A stretch of DNA of 64,000 nucleotides, taken from the NCBI GenBank assembly GCA_958452575.1, contig CAUDUM010000004.1, positions 1 through 64,000 of the forward strand, read 5' to 3'. The position numbers and the translations under genes are program-made. Within the stretch, counting starts at the first letter, position 1. Each line of letters opens with the position of its first letter. This stretch comes from an uncultured Eggerthellaceae bacterium. GTDB lineage: Bacteria > Actinomycetota > Coriobacteriia > Coriobacteriales > Eggerthellaceae. The notes beneath the pieces are model-generated. The model saw only the letters and a list, made by a program, of their open reading frames with translations, did not search any database and had not been told where the DNA came from. Below are positions 42,097-49,520 of the stretch, in pieces.

Positions 42097-42655
42097 GGCC
42101 GCCCACAACCAACGTCAGATCATCGTCGGTGAGGGGTCTTTGGCTGCGCTCGGGCGCATTGTACTCGGATCCCTCCATCACGCGGATCACGCGCGCGGCG
42201 TCGGCCAGGGCCTCGGCGTTTTTGCGCGGCGTCGTCCAATGCTTGATGATGGTGGTCTCGTTGCGCCCGCTCACCCGTTGATACGAGCAGCCGTCCATCA
42301 GACGCCTGACCAACAAGATGCCCAGCCCGGGTGTGCCCGCCAAAGAGGGATCGCCCGTCGTGTTGTGACGGTCCTCCGCAAAGGGATCGAACGCGCGCCC
42401 CTCGTCTGAGATCAGCACCGACACCGTGCATGCCGTATCGTCCACCGAGACGGTCAGGTCCAAAAACCCGCTGTCCTGTCCGTAGGCATAGGAGGAGATG
42501 TTGTTGAACAGCTCTTCTACGGCAAGGCGTACGTCGTTGGATGCCTTCAGAGGCATCGAGCTGAGCTTCAGGACATCGGAAAGGAACTGCTGGGCGGCTT
42601 TTTCGTTGCCTGCCCGCACACCGAAGCGCCGGGTTTCGACGATGCGGTTGCCCAT
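42041..42655 (-). CDS. RsbW-like ATP-binding protein (HATPase_c_2)
   Basis: 204 residues from ATG 42655, with AAAGGAGAGG upstream. GHKL ATPase boxes: LAVEELFNNISSYAYG (N-box), ISDEGRAFDPF (G1), and GTPGLGILLVRRLMDG (G2). It has the size and order of anti-sigma-factor kinases, with a C-terminal extension of about 60 residues. No anti-anti-sigma factor or sigma factor is next to it. It might control a sigma factor elsewhere or partner with the divergent LytTR regulator. Confidence 0.82.
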   Translation of the reverse strand: MGNRIVETRRFGVRAGNEKAAQQFLSDVLKLSSMPLKASNDVRLAVEELFNNISSYAYGQDSGFLDLTVSVDDTACTVSVLISDEGRAFDPFAEDRHNTTGDPSLAGTPGLGILLVRRLMDGCSYQRVSGRNETTIIKHWTTPRKNAEALADAARVIRVMEGSEYNAPERSQRPLTDDDLTLVVGGLTMPDLPFLRPLGRSVRA

Positions 42656-42962
42656 GCGCCTCTCCTTTCCTGTCTTGGTTTTGGCGGCGATGCCGTACGT
42701 CCTCGATAGCCGACGCAGCACGACCGCCTGCGGTTCCACCTATAGTTGATTGCAGTATATCGGTCGGCTTTCGAAGAAACCTGCAGCAGGGGCGCAAATG
42801 TCCAGCTTATCGGTATGAACGCAGCATGAACGACGGCATCGGGATACCGTAGTGCGCCGAATGGGCGCCCGGTACCGATCCGATCCGGATTCGCCCCCGT
42901 TTTTGCCATATAGCACCGCCGGGGAGTCCGATAGCGTACAATTGATCAAAGGGGGTGAACGC

Positions 42963-43805
42963 ATGACGGATATCAAGCTTTTCGAAGCCGATCGGCTTCC
43001 TGCGCTCGCCCAGAGCATCGTCGGCGCGTACTATTCGCAGAACATAGCGCCCCTTTTCGAGGCGCTTGCCAGCGACTGCCGTTTCGTCATCGAAACCGGC
43101 AGGATCATATCGTCGCTCGACGAGCTGAAAACCGCGCTCGCCGCCAAATCCAACTCCCCTGCGATGATGGTCCGCGAGACCGACTTCCATCTGATATCGC
43201 CGTGCGAAGGCATCGAGCCGCCGAAAAACGCCGTGGTGATGGGCTCCTACAAGCTCTACAGCAGCCCGCGCGAGCAGATGCTGTTCGCCGCCAGCCATGT
43301 GATCACCGTGTGCTTCCGATTCGATGACGCCGAATGGAAGGCGTACCATATCCACGTCACCAGCAAGCGCTCCGATCCTGTCGGAAAGGAGATCTTCCCC
43401 ATCCAAGCCAGCCGCGAGACGTACGAATACGTGCGCGAGATCCTGCGCACCGGCACCAGGACGGGCATCCTCCCTTCGCGCATCATGCTCGAGAGCACCG
43501 AGAACTCCCATTACGTGAACCCCGACGACATCCTCTACATCGAGGCCGAGGGCAAGCGAAGCATCGTGCACTGCCTTGAGTCGTGTTTTCCGATCACCTC
43601 GCTGATCAGCGAGGTGTCCAAGCAGATGCCGGGGACGTTTTTGCGCGTCCATCGCAGCTATCTGGTGAACACCGCCCACATCAGCGGCATGCGCAAGTTC
43701 ATGCTCGAGCTGTCCGATGGAACGGAGATCCCCATCCCCGAGCGCCGCTACACCGAAGTGCGCCGCGAGATCGCCTTGCGCGCCGCCGGCGGGCTGAACG
43801 CATAG
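42963..43805 (+). CDS. LytTR DNA-binding protein with N-terminal NTF2/SnoaL-like domain
   Basis: 280 residues from ATG 42963, with GGGGGTG upstream. The C-terminal LytTR domain (about 180-275) has YVNPDDILYIEAEGKRSIVHC and FLRVHRSYLVNTAHISGMRKF. The N-terminal 150 residues lack receiver motifs and instead resemble a cone-shaped NTF2/SnoaL-like ligand domain (LAQSIVGAYYSQNIAPLFEALASDCRF, then CFRFDDAEWKAYHIHVT). So it is likely a one-component sensor, not phosphorylated. TACAAT lies about 25 bp upstream. Divergent from the RsbW-like gene. Confidence 0.82.
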   Translation: MTDIKLFEADRLPALAQSIVGAYYSQNIAPLFEALASDCRFVIETGRIISSLDELKTALAAKSNSPAMMVRETDFHLISPCEGIEPPKNAVVMGSYKLYSSPREQMLFAASHVITVCFRFDDAEWKAYHIHVTSKRSDPVGKEIFPIQASRETYEYVREILRTGTRTGILPSRIMLESTENSHYVNPDDILYIEAEGKRSIVHCLESCFPITSLISEVSKQMPGTFLRVHRSYLVNTAHISGMRKFMLELSDGTEIPIPERRYTEVRREIALRAAGGLNA

Positions 43806-43869
43806 CCGCACCAGATCCGCGACCGTTGCCGGGCGCAAGATCGCGCCCCGTCCATCCCCGAAAACGAAG

Positions 43870-43899
43870 AACGCCTGCAAGATCGCTCTTGCAGGCGTT
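43870..43899. terminator. Bidirectional terminator between LytTR and shikimate-kinase-like genes
   Basis: Perfect 13-bp stem AACGCCTGCAAGA with a 4-nt loop, between convergent genes. T-rich on the plus side (GTTTGCTTG), weaker on the minus. Confidence 0.7.
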
Positions 43900-43923
43900 T
43901 GCTTGCAAGGCTCGCGAATCGCT

Positions 43924-44436
43924 TTAGCCTTCCAGAGCGTCGGCGACCTTGCGCGCGGCCGCCGTGATGGTCAAATCGTCCACATCGACGGTCACCTGGG
44001 CGTACTTTTCGTAAAGCGGCTTGCGCTCGTCATACAGCTCGCGCAGGCTCATGCCAATGCCGCCCTTGAGGACGACGCCGCGCTCCTGCAGATCGCTCAG
44101 GCGGTTGACAAGCTGGCCATAGGAGATCTTGAGGTACACGACGCGGCCGATCGAGGCAAGGTGATTCATCGCCTCATCCGAGTACACCGCGCTGCCGCCC
44201 GTGGCGATGACGGTGCGCTCGGCCTGGATCTCGCTCAGCACGTCGTTCTCGACTTGGATGAAGCCGTCGGGACCGCATGCGTCGATGAGCTTCTGCAGCG
44301 TCTTGTCGCACTGCTGCTGGATCAGCAGATCGGCGTCGAGGAAGCTGTAGTTCATGATCTTGGCCAAAACGATGCCGAGGGTGGATTTGCCCGCTCCGGG
44401 CATGCCGATGAGGACGATGTTGTCGGTTCCCGCCAT
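43924..44436 (-). CDS. Shikimate-kinase-like P-loop kinase (substrate uncertain)
   Basis: 170 residues from ATG 44436. Walker A GMPGAGKST (11-19), DADLLIQ (34-40), ATGGSAVYS in place of the usual TGGG, and lid/C-terminal ERKPLYEKYA. The shikimate-binding F-R-x-x-E reads F59-I-Q-V-E63, so the key arginine is missing. It therefore belongs to a shikimate kinase paralogue group. It is not in an aro operon; it follows the DUF2207 gene by 34 nt. Calling it aroK would be unsafe. Confidence 0.75.
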   Translation of the reverse strand: MAGTDNIVLIGMPGAGKSTLGIVLAKIMNYSFLDADLLIQQQCDKTLQKLIDACGPDGFIQVENDVLSEIQAERTVIATGGSAVYSDEAMNHLASIGRVVYLKISYGQLVNRLSDLQERGVVLKGGIGMSLRELYDERKPLYEKYAQVTVDVDDLTITAAARKVADALEG

Positions 44437-44470
44437 TTCCCCGCCTTCCCTAGGATTTTGCTCGGTGACA

Positions 44471-46396
44471 CTATACTCCATCGCGTTTGACGACCCGTCG
44501 AGAAACCGCCGTCCGAAGCGCTTCTGCGCCGGAGACGGGCGCCTTTTCGTGCCAAAGCAGCCAACTCGTATGCGCTTCCGTATCCGCGGCATCGGGCAGC
44601 TTGCCCTTCAGACCGTCCAGCGCCTTGTCGGACACGCCGAACAGATAGGCGCAGACCATGAGGTCGCCCCATGATGCCAGATCGGAAGACGGCTGCTCGT
44701 CAAGCTGCGCAAGGTCGCGCAGCCAGTTGCGCAGCGCCTTGCTTCTGGCGCACAGCTCGTTTCCCTCCACGCTGCGGCGCGGCATGTAGTTTGCCAGCAG
44801 AACCAGCCCCGCTGCCGAAAGCACGCCGAAAAGCAGAGGGATGAAGCTCCCCGATGCCGACCACGACGCAAGCGCCACCGCCGCCGCGACCGCCGCGAGC
44901 ACGAGCGCGCGCGTCCGCCAAACGAGGCTCCTCTTCTCGAAGAACGAGCGCTCGCCAACCTTCTGCGACAGCATGCTCTCCCACGCTCTGATGGCATCGT
45001 CGAACTTCTGGGGGAAGCGCTCCTTGAAGGCGGCGATCTGACTGATGCGGACCGCGTCACCCCCTTCGGCCGCCACGTCGAACAGGATCTCCAGTGCTTT
45101 GCGATCGAGGGGGTCGGCAAGCTCGGCCTGTGCGGCAGGCTGGCGCGTCAGCTCGAAGTCGCACCCGCCCTCCTGGCCGGGCCAGGCCACCTTTGCGATC
45201 CGCATCGCGCCGATATTCGAAAGGTGCATCGCCGTGGCAACCAAGTCATCCTCGCTGCGATGGTTCCAGCGCCACACGCGTCCGAGCAGCGCCGGATGGA
45301 CGGTGTCGCTCGGGAGCTCGCGCAGGTATTCGTCTTTGAATGCCGGCACGCGCTCTTTTCCGCACCGGAGATAGGCGATCAGCCCGACAAGCAGCAGCAC
45401 CGCGCAGACGAGCGCGCATCCGATGATGTACGCGAGCTCAAGCGAGAAGGCGCGATTATCCTGATCGATCCACACGCCTTCTTCGGAAAGCACCGAGGAA
45501 AGACGCGTCTCGATGCGATGCGGCTGCGCCGTGCCGCTGGGCAGGTTGGTGAGCCACTCCGAGGGAAACACCACGCGCGCTTCGGCGAACGATCCCGCTT
45601 CGACGCGAGGGACCTCGCACACAACACTGCCGTCGTCGTTGACCTCGACGACGCCATCGGCCGGACCATGCCCCCACGCGCGCACGTTGCTGCCCGGCAC
45701 CACGGATGCGCCCGAAGGCACGGGCAGGCTCACGGTGAGGGTCACGTTTTCGGAATCGACGCCCCATCGGCTGCTGACGAACTTCCATTCGATTTCGCCG
45801 ACATCGGAGTAGGCGGTCACGCCGTTGGTCACCGTGTAATCGATTTCGATCAGGCGACGCTCGTCCGTCGCATCAAAGAACACGTACACAGTGTCGCGCG
45901 CACGGTCGACCGAGTAGGCGTCGCCTTTGGGTCCTCCCCCGTCGCGCCACGACAAGGCAAAGGGGGTATAGCCGATGATCTGAGGATAGCCGGAAGCCTG
46001 GCCATCGTCGCCCATCGACGCCATGCGGACGGAGTTGACGACGACCTCGCTGCTGGACGGCAGGTCGTCAAACGTCCACGTCATCACGGAGAACGAGCCC
46101 TCAAAGTCGAAAGTGCGCTGCTCGACCACATGCAAGGAGCCGTCGGTTTCGGCTTGGGCGTCGATATCGACCTGGGGCATGGTGTAGGAATCGGCACGCG
46201 CTATAAGGGGGGATGACGCCACGACCGCACAGGCGAAGAGCACGGCGGCAACCAACGCGAACAAGGCGGCAGAGGAGCGGAGGAGCGATGCGATGCGGAC
46301 AGCAGACGAACCCGCCAAGCTCCGCGGCAAAGAGCGCGCTCGAAGGCACGAGGACGCGCTGCGATGATTCTGCGAAGCAGGGGGGTTTTGAGCCAT
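44471..46396 (-). CDS. DUF2207 membrane protein
   Basis: 641 residues, ATG 46396 with AAGGAG upstream. The N-terminus is basic with a signal/anchor helix (ALFALVAAVLFACAVVASSPL). The exported DUF2207 beta domain follows (about 65-330; TDGSLHVVEQRTFDFEG and FSVMTWTFDDLP are typical). Then a helix at about 340-362 (IIGCALVCAVLLLVGLIAYL), a cytoplasmic helical part (DLVATAMHLSNIGAMRI), two more helices at about 515-555 and a C-terminal soluble tail. Function unknown across the family. Confidence 0.85.
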   Translation of the reverse strand: MAQNPPASQNHRSASSCLRARSLPRSLAGSSAVRIASLLRSSAALFALVAAVLFACAVVASSPLIARADSYTMPQVDIDAQAETDGSLHVVEQRTFDFEGSFSVMTWTFDDLPSSSEVVVNSVRMASMGDDGQASGYPQIIGYTPFALSWRDGGGPKGDAYSVDRARDTVYVFFDATDERRLIEIDYTVTNGVTAYSDVGEIEWKFVSSRWGVDSENVTLTVSLPVPSGASVVPGSNVRAWGHGPADGVVEVNDDGSVVCEVPRVEAGSFAEARVVFPSEWLTNLPSGTAQPHRIETRLSSVLSEEGVWIDQDNRAFSLELAYIIGCALVCAVLLLVGLIAYLRCGKERVPAFKDEYLRELPSDTVHPALLGRVWRWNHRSEDDLVATAMHLSNIGAMRIAKVAWPGQEGGCDFELTRQPAAQAELADPLDRKALEILFDVAAEGGDAVRISQIAAFKERFPQKFDDAIRAWESMLSQKVGERSFFEKRSLVWRTRALVLAAVAAAVALASWSASGSFIPLLFGVLSAAGLVLLANYMPRRSVEGNELCARSKALRNWLRDLAQLDEQPSSDLASWGDLMVCAYLFGVSDKALDGLKGKLPDAADTEAHTSWLLWHEKAPVSGAEALRTAVSRRVVKRDGV

Positions 46397-46404
46397 GATG
46401 CTCC

Positions 46405-46433
46405 TTGCAAGTTCCTATTGGTCACGGTATCAT
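46405..46433 (+). promoter_or_regulatory. Promoter of tRNA-Ser(GCT)
   Basis: -35 TTGCAA (46405-46410), 17-nt spacer, -10 TATCAT (46428-46433), 23 nt before the tRNA. It lies directly next to the start of the divergent DUF2207 gene. Confidence 0.65.
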
Positions 46434-46456
46434 AATCAACCGCACCATTATAGTAC

Positions 46457-46547
46457 GGAGAAGTGACCGAGAGGCCGAAGGTGCTCGCCTGCTAAGTGAG
46501 TATACCCCACAAGGGTATCCGGGGTTCGAATCCCCGCTTCTCCGCCA
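46457..46547 (+). tRNA. tRNA-Ser (anticodon GCT)
   Basis: Acceptor GGAGAAG/CTTCTCC, anticodon loop CTGCTAA giving GCT, long variable arm (TATACCCCACAAGGGTATC), T arm GTTCGAATC, discriminator G and encoded CCA. Confidence 0.96.
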
Positions 46548-46557
46548 CGGTGATAGC

Positions 46558-46588
46558 ACGGGCCTGGCAACGCGCCAGGCCCGTTTTG
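46558..46588 (+). terminator. Terminator of tRNA-Ser(GCT)
   Basis: Perfect 11-bp stem ACGGGCCTGGC with a 5-nt loop, followed by TTTGCGTTT. Confidence 0.8.
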
Positions 46589-46711
46589 CGTTTCGGTATA
46601 TGCGAGCCGCATTCCAGCGAGGCAAGACACTCGGCGGCGGGCCATCTCACTGGACGGCACACGGACGCTTGACCACACCCGGCAGCGCGGCTCAGGCGGA
46701 TTGCCCGGCGC

Positions 46712-47071
46712 TCAGCGGCGCTTGCCCCCCTGCCCCTCGATGCGCTCCGCTTTCTGCGCCTTCTTCTTGTAGTTGGGATGATGATGCACGAAGACCGCGT
46801 GGCAGATCCGCGTGACGCCCAGCGCGATGAGAGCCGTCGCCAAAAAACTCGCGGTCAGCTCGAACACCGCCCAGTTGCCGTCGAGCAGAACGTACAGGCA
46901 GATCACCGCCAAAGCGACGCTCAAAACCCCCGTGAACCAGGTGAACACCCTGATCAAGATCTCTTTTGCCTTATTCGGCGAATAGCGCCACGTGGCAACC
47001 AGGTAGACGATGGCCGCCACGATCGCCAGGATGATGATCAAGGGGATGATCCGCGACAATCGCGCGATCAT
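46712..47071 (-). CDS. Small two/three-helix membrane protein
   Basis: 119 residues from ATG 47071, with AAAGGAGG 7 nt upstream. Hydrophobic helices at about 8-27 (IIPLIIILAIVAAIVYLVAT), 45-66 and 72-90, then a basic cytoplasmic tail (HHHPNYKKKAQKAERIEG). No family recognised. It lies 112 bp downstream of ispE on the same strand. Confidence 0.65.
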   Translation of the reverse strand: MIARLSRIIPLIIILAIVAAIVYLVATWRYSPNKAKEILIRVFTWFTGVLSVALAVICLYVLLDGNWAVFELTASFLATALIALGVTRICHAVFVHHHPNYKKKAQKAERIEGQGGKRR

Positions 47072-47141
47072 AGCAGCCTCCTTTCGCAGAAGCGCCCTGC
47101 CGTTCGGGACGCTTTTCAATCTTTCTCATACGCGGGCGACG

Positions 47142-47179
47142 GGATGCGCCGCCCGAAGCGGGATGCGCCGCCCGAAGAA
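47142..47179. repeat. 19-bp tandem duplication
   Basis: Two adjacent copies of GGGATGCGCCGCCCGAAG plus one base, 47142-47160 and 47161-47179, just after the ispE stop. Confidence 0.75.
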
Positions 47180-47182
47180 CGC

Positions 47183-48175
47183 CTATCTCTTGGGCACGAT
47201 CGCCGCACGTGCGGGACCGAACGTGGTGGTGCGGGACCACCAGCCCCGCGCCTGCGCGCTCGACGCGATGCGGCATGCCGACGAGAAGTCGCGGCAGATC
47301 GCGAACACCGCCGACCCGCTGCCGGACATGAGCGCGTCCACAACGTCGTCGTTTTGCGCGCGCACCCACTCACGCACTTCGACCAGCGCCGGCAGCAGCT
47401 GCTCCGACGCGCACACCAGGTTGTTGCGCAGGGGCACATCGCCGGCGTCGGTCGCCGTCAACGCGCTTTGGCGGTCGGATTCGTCGAGCTGCTGCGGACA
47501 CGAGTCGAACGCCGCGTACGCCTCTTTGGTCGACACGCCTCCGGCGGGCTTGATGAGCGCGACGGCATCGGTGCGCGCCTTGAGCGCATGGTGGAACACA
47601 TCGCCCACGCCCGTAAGGCACGTGCAGCCGCCGTGCAGGAAAAACGCCACATCGGCGCCCAGCTCTTGAGCGGCGCTCTCGATGCGCGGATCGTCCGTCG
47701 CAAGACCCCACAGGCTTGCTGCGCCGATCAGCGCCGCCGCGGCATCGGATGACCCGCCGCCCAGCCCCGCCTCGGCGGGAATATGCTTCTCGATGATGAT
47801 GCGCATCGACTCGTCGGCCACACGGCCGATTTTGTCCGCCAAAAGCCGCACCGCCTTGGCGGCGATGTTCTTTTCGGAAGGCACATCCAAAGGCTCGATG
47901 CCCTCGCAGGGGATGCAGCGGACATCAAGCGCGAGGCCGCCTTCCGCTGCGGGGTCAAGCTTCATCCTCAGCACGTCGTGCAGCATCAAGGCGTGCATGA
48001 CGGTCGTCGCCTCGTGGTAGCCGTCGGGGCGTTTGTCGCCGATATCCAAATACAGGTTGACCTTGGCGGGTGCGATAAGGCGGATCTCGCCCGGCTCGAG
48101 CCGGCTATCCGCCGTTTGCGTCATGCGGGCCTGCGCCACCATGTCAACGGCTTTCGATTCCATCTGGGTGCTCAT
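47183..48175 (-). CDS. ispE: 4-diphosphocytidyl-2-C-methyl-D-erythritol kinase
   Basis: 330 residues; ATG 48175 overlaps the tadA stop as ATGA. GHMP kinase of the non-mevalonate isoprenoid pathway. Motifs: IRLIAPAKVNLYLDIGDKRPDGYH near the N-terminus, AGLGGGSSDAAAAL (ATP loop), and GSGSAVFAI near the C-terminus. The first 30 residues (MSTQMESKAVDMVAQARMTQ) are extra compared with standard IspE, so an internal start is possible. It implies MEP-pathway isoprenoid synthesis. Confidence 0.92.
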   Translation of the reverse strand: MSTQMESKAVDMVAQARMTQTADSRLEPGEIRLIAPAKVNLYLDIGDKRPDGYHEATTVMHALMLHDVLRMKLDPAAEGGLALDVRCIPCEGIEPLDVPSEKNIAAKAVRLLADKIGRVADESMRIIIEKHIPAEAGLGGGSSDAAAALIGAASLWGLATDDPRIESAAQELGADVAFFLHGGCTCLTGVGDVFHHALKARTDAVALIKPAGGVSTKEAYAAFDSCPQQLDESDRQSALTATDAGDVPLRNNLVCASEQLLPALVEVREWVRAQNDDVVDALMSGSGSAVFAICRDFSSACRIASSAQARGWWSRTTTFGPARAAIVPKR

Positions 48176-48663
48176 CGCTTTCTTCTCTTGTTTTTGAAAA
48201 ACTCCTTCAGAAGCGCCACGCATTCCTCTTCCAGAACGCCCGGAGTCGCCTCGAAGGTATGGTTCAACCTCTCATCGGAGTTGACGGAATACAGCGTTCC
48301 CAGCGCGCCGGCTTTCTGATCGCTGGCGCCGTAGACGCAGCGGTCGATGCGCGCTTGATGCATGAGCCCGGCGCACATGACGCACGGCTCCAGCGTCACA
48401 TACACCGTGCAGCCGGTGAGGCGCCACGCATCAAGCTCGCGCGCCGCCTGCTTGAGCGCCAAAAACTCGGCATGGCCCGCCGGATCGCGGGTGGTCTCGC
48501 GCAGGTTGCACGCACGGGCGATGACGCGCGGTTCGGCGATGGGGCGGCGCGTGGCGGGATCGATCGGAGCGTACACGACGACCGCGCCGATGGGGACTTC
48601 GTCCATCTCGGCGGCACGCCGCGCCTCGTCGAGAGCCATGCGCATGTAGTCTTCATCCGTCAT
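48172..48663 (-). CDS. tadA: tRNA-specific adenosine deaminase
   Basis: 163 residues, ATG 48663. Zinc deaminase converting A34 to inosine in tRNA-Arg(ACG). Catalytic motif PAGHAEFLALKQA (His and Glu) and zinc Cys pair in TLEPCVMCAGLMHQARI. An insert (VYAPIDPATRRPIAEPRVI) in the N-terminal strand makes it a little longer than usual. There is no Shine-Dalgarno; TATAAT ends 7 nt before ATG. Coupled to ispE. Confidence 0.93.
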   Translation of the reverse strand: MTDEDYMRMALDEARRAAEMDEVPIGAVVVYAPIDPATRRPIAEPRVIARACNLRETTRDPAGHAEFLALKQAARELDAWRLTGCTVYVTLEPCVMCAGLMHQARIDRCVYGASDQKAGALGTLYSVNSDERLNHTFEATPGVLEEECVALLKEFFKNKRRKR

Positions 48664-48670
48664 GACCTGT

Positions 48671-48701
48671 ATTATATGGTATCCTGAAGCGGCGTTTTCA
48701 A
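48671..48701 (-). promoter_or_regulatory. Promoter of tadA-ispE, probably leaderless
   Basis: Minus-strand TTGAAA (complement of 48696-48701), 19-nt spacer, TATAAT (complement of 48671-48676), then 7 nt and the tadA ATG. Transcription would begin at or next to the start codon. Confidence 0.6.
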
Positions 48702-48787
48702 CGTGCTCGCAATCGCTATGCAGACGTTACCTCTCCGAGGAAAAACGTCGCAACGACCTGCGGCAAGCGCAAAACGCCCATGTATGC

Positions 48788-48875
48788 GGAGGCGTGGCCG
48801 AGTGGTCGAAGGCGGCAGTCTTGAAAACTGTTGAGCCGCGAGGTTCCGTGGGTTCGAATCCTACCGCCTCCGCCA
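48788..48875 (+). tRNA. tRNA-Ser (anticodon TGA)
   Basis: Acceptor GGAGGCG/CGCCTCC, anticodon loop CTTGAAA giving TGA, long variable arm, T arm GTTCGAATC, discriminator G and encoded CCA. Confidence 0.96.
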
Positions 48876-48896
48876 GTAAAATTCCTGATCGGCAAA

Positions 48897-48956
48897 TTGC
48901 GGCTTTCTTCCCAAAACAAGCTCTCCTGGAGACTGATTTTGAGAAGAAAGCCGCAA
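48897..48956 (+). terminator. Long-loop hairpin after tRNA-Ser(TGA)
   Basis: Perfect 14-bp stem TTGCGGCTTTCTTC with a 32-nt loop that itself contains a small CTCC/GGAG hairpin; followed by ACGTTTTAAA. Likely terminator. Confidence 0.55.
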
Positions 48957-49023
48957 ACGTTTTAAATGGGTGCGTCAAGCTGGAAAGATCACCGCAAAAT
49001 GACGGCAGCTGGACATTCGCAAT

Positions 49024-49056
49024 GGGAAGAAGCGCGTATAGTACGCGATTCTTCCC
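49024..49056. repeat. Inverted repeat downstream of the small Cys protein gene
   Basis: 15-bp arms GGGAAGAAGCGCGTA and TACGCGATTCTTCCC (one mismatch) around TAG. No T-run follows on either strand. It may be a terminator for the minus-strand gene ending at 49105, or a protein-binding dyad. Confidence 0.55.
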
Positions 49057-49104
49057 AAACCGCGCCGCAGTCTGCGTCGCGGCGCCGTCAATCGCGGTGC
49101 GGCG

Positions 49105-49356
49105 TTACTTATTGCGCTTGAACAGATCGCTGGGATCGAACGGCTTGCCGTCGCGCTCGCACTGGAGCTGGTATTTGCGCTGGTTGCAGATGGAGACGGC
49201 CTTGCCTTGGTAGATGCCGTAGGTTTTGAATCCGCAGTTGCCGTAGCCGCTGCACGAACGGCATTTGATGTCAGCAAGATCGAATCCGTCGAAGTCCTCT
49301 TCGGTCATCTCTTTGATAGCGACGCGGCCTTTGGGCACATGCTTGAGGTCAACCAT
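49105..49356 (-). CDS. Small cysteine-rich protein, 83 aa
   Basis: ATG 49356 with GAGGAGA upstream. The sequence has five cysteines: Cys32, Cys35 and Cys41 in CRSCSGYGNCGF, then Cys57 and Cys66 in SICNQRKYQLQC. This spacing suggests a zinc or Fe-S site. No family recognised. It is 164 bp downstream of gltA on the same strand, with a GC-rich spacer. Confidence 0.65.
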   Translation of the reverse strand: MVDLKHVPKGRVAIKEMTEEDFDGFDLADIKCRSCSGYGNCGFKTYGIYQGKAVSICNQRKYQLQCERDGKPFDPSDLFKRNK

Positions 49357-49520
49357 GGCAATCTCCTCGCGTTTCCGCTCGATGTGTTCTCGTCGCCGCC
49401 ATTGTACCCCACCGCAAGGAAAAGTGGACGCATGGCGCGGCGGCATGCGCATGCGATGCGCGGCGGCGCTCCGCGTGCGAGCGCGCACGATACGCGCAGC
49501 CCCCAGCTTCGGACGTTCTT

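Noticed and set aside
43924..44436. Canonical aroK
   Set aside because: The shikimate-binding arginine and the TGGG motif are not intact and no aro genes are adjacent.
47072..49500. Mobile element near the Ser and Leu tRNA genes
   Set aside because: The tRNA genes could be integration sites, but no integrase, transposase or attachment-site duplication is seen anywhere in the window.
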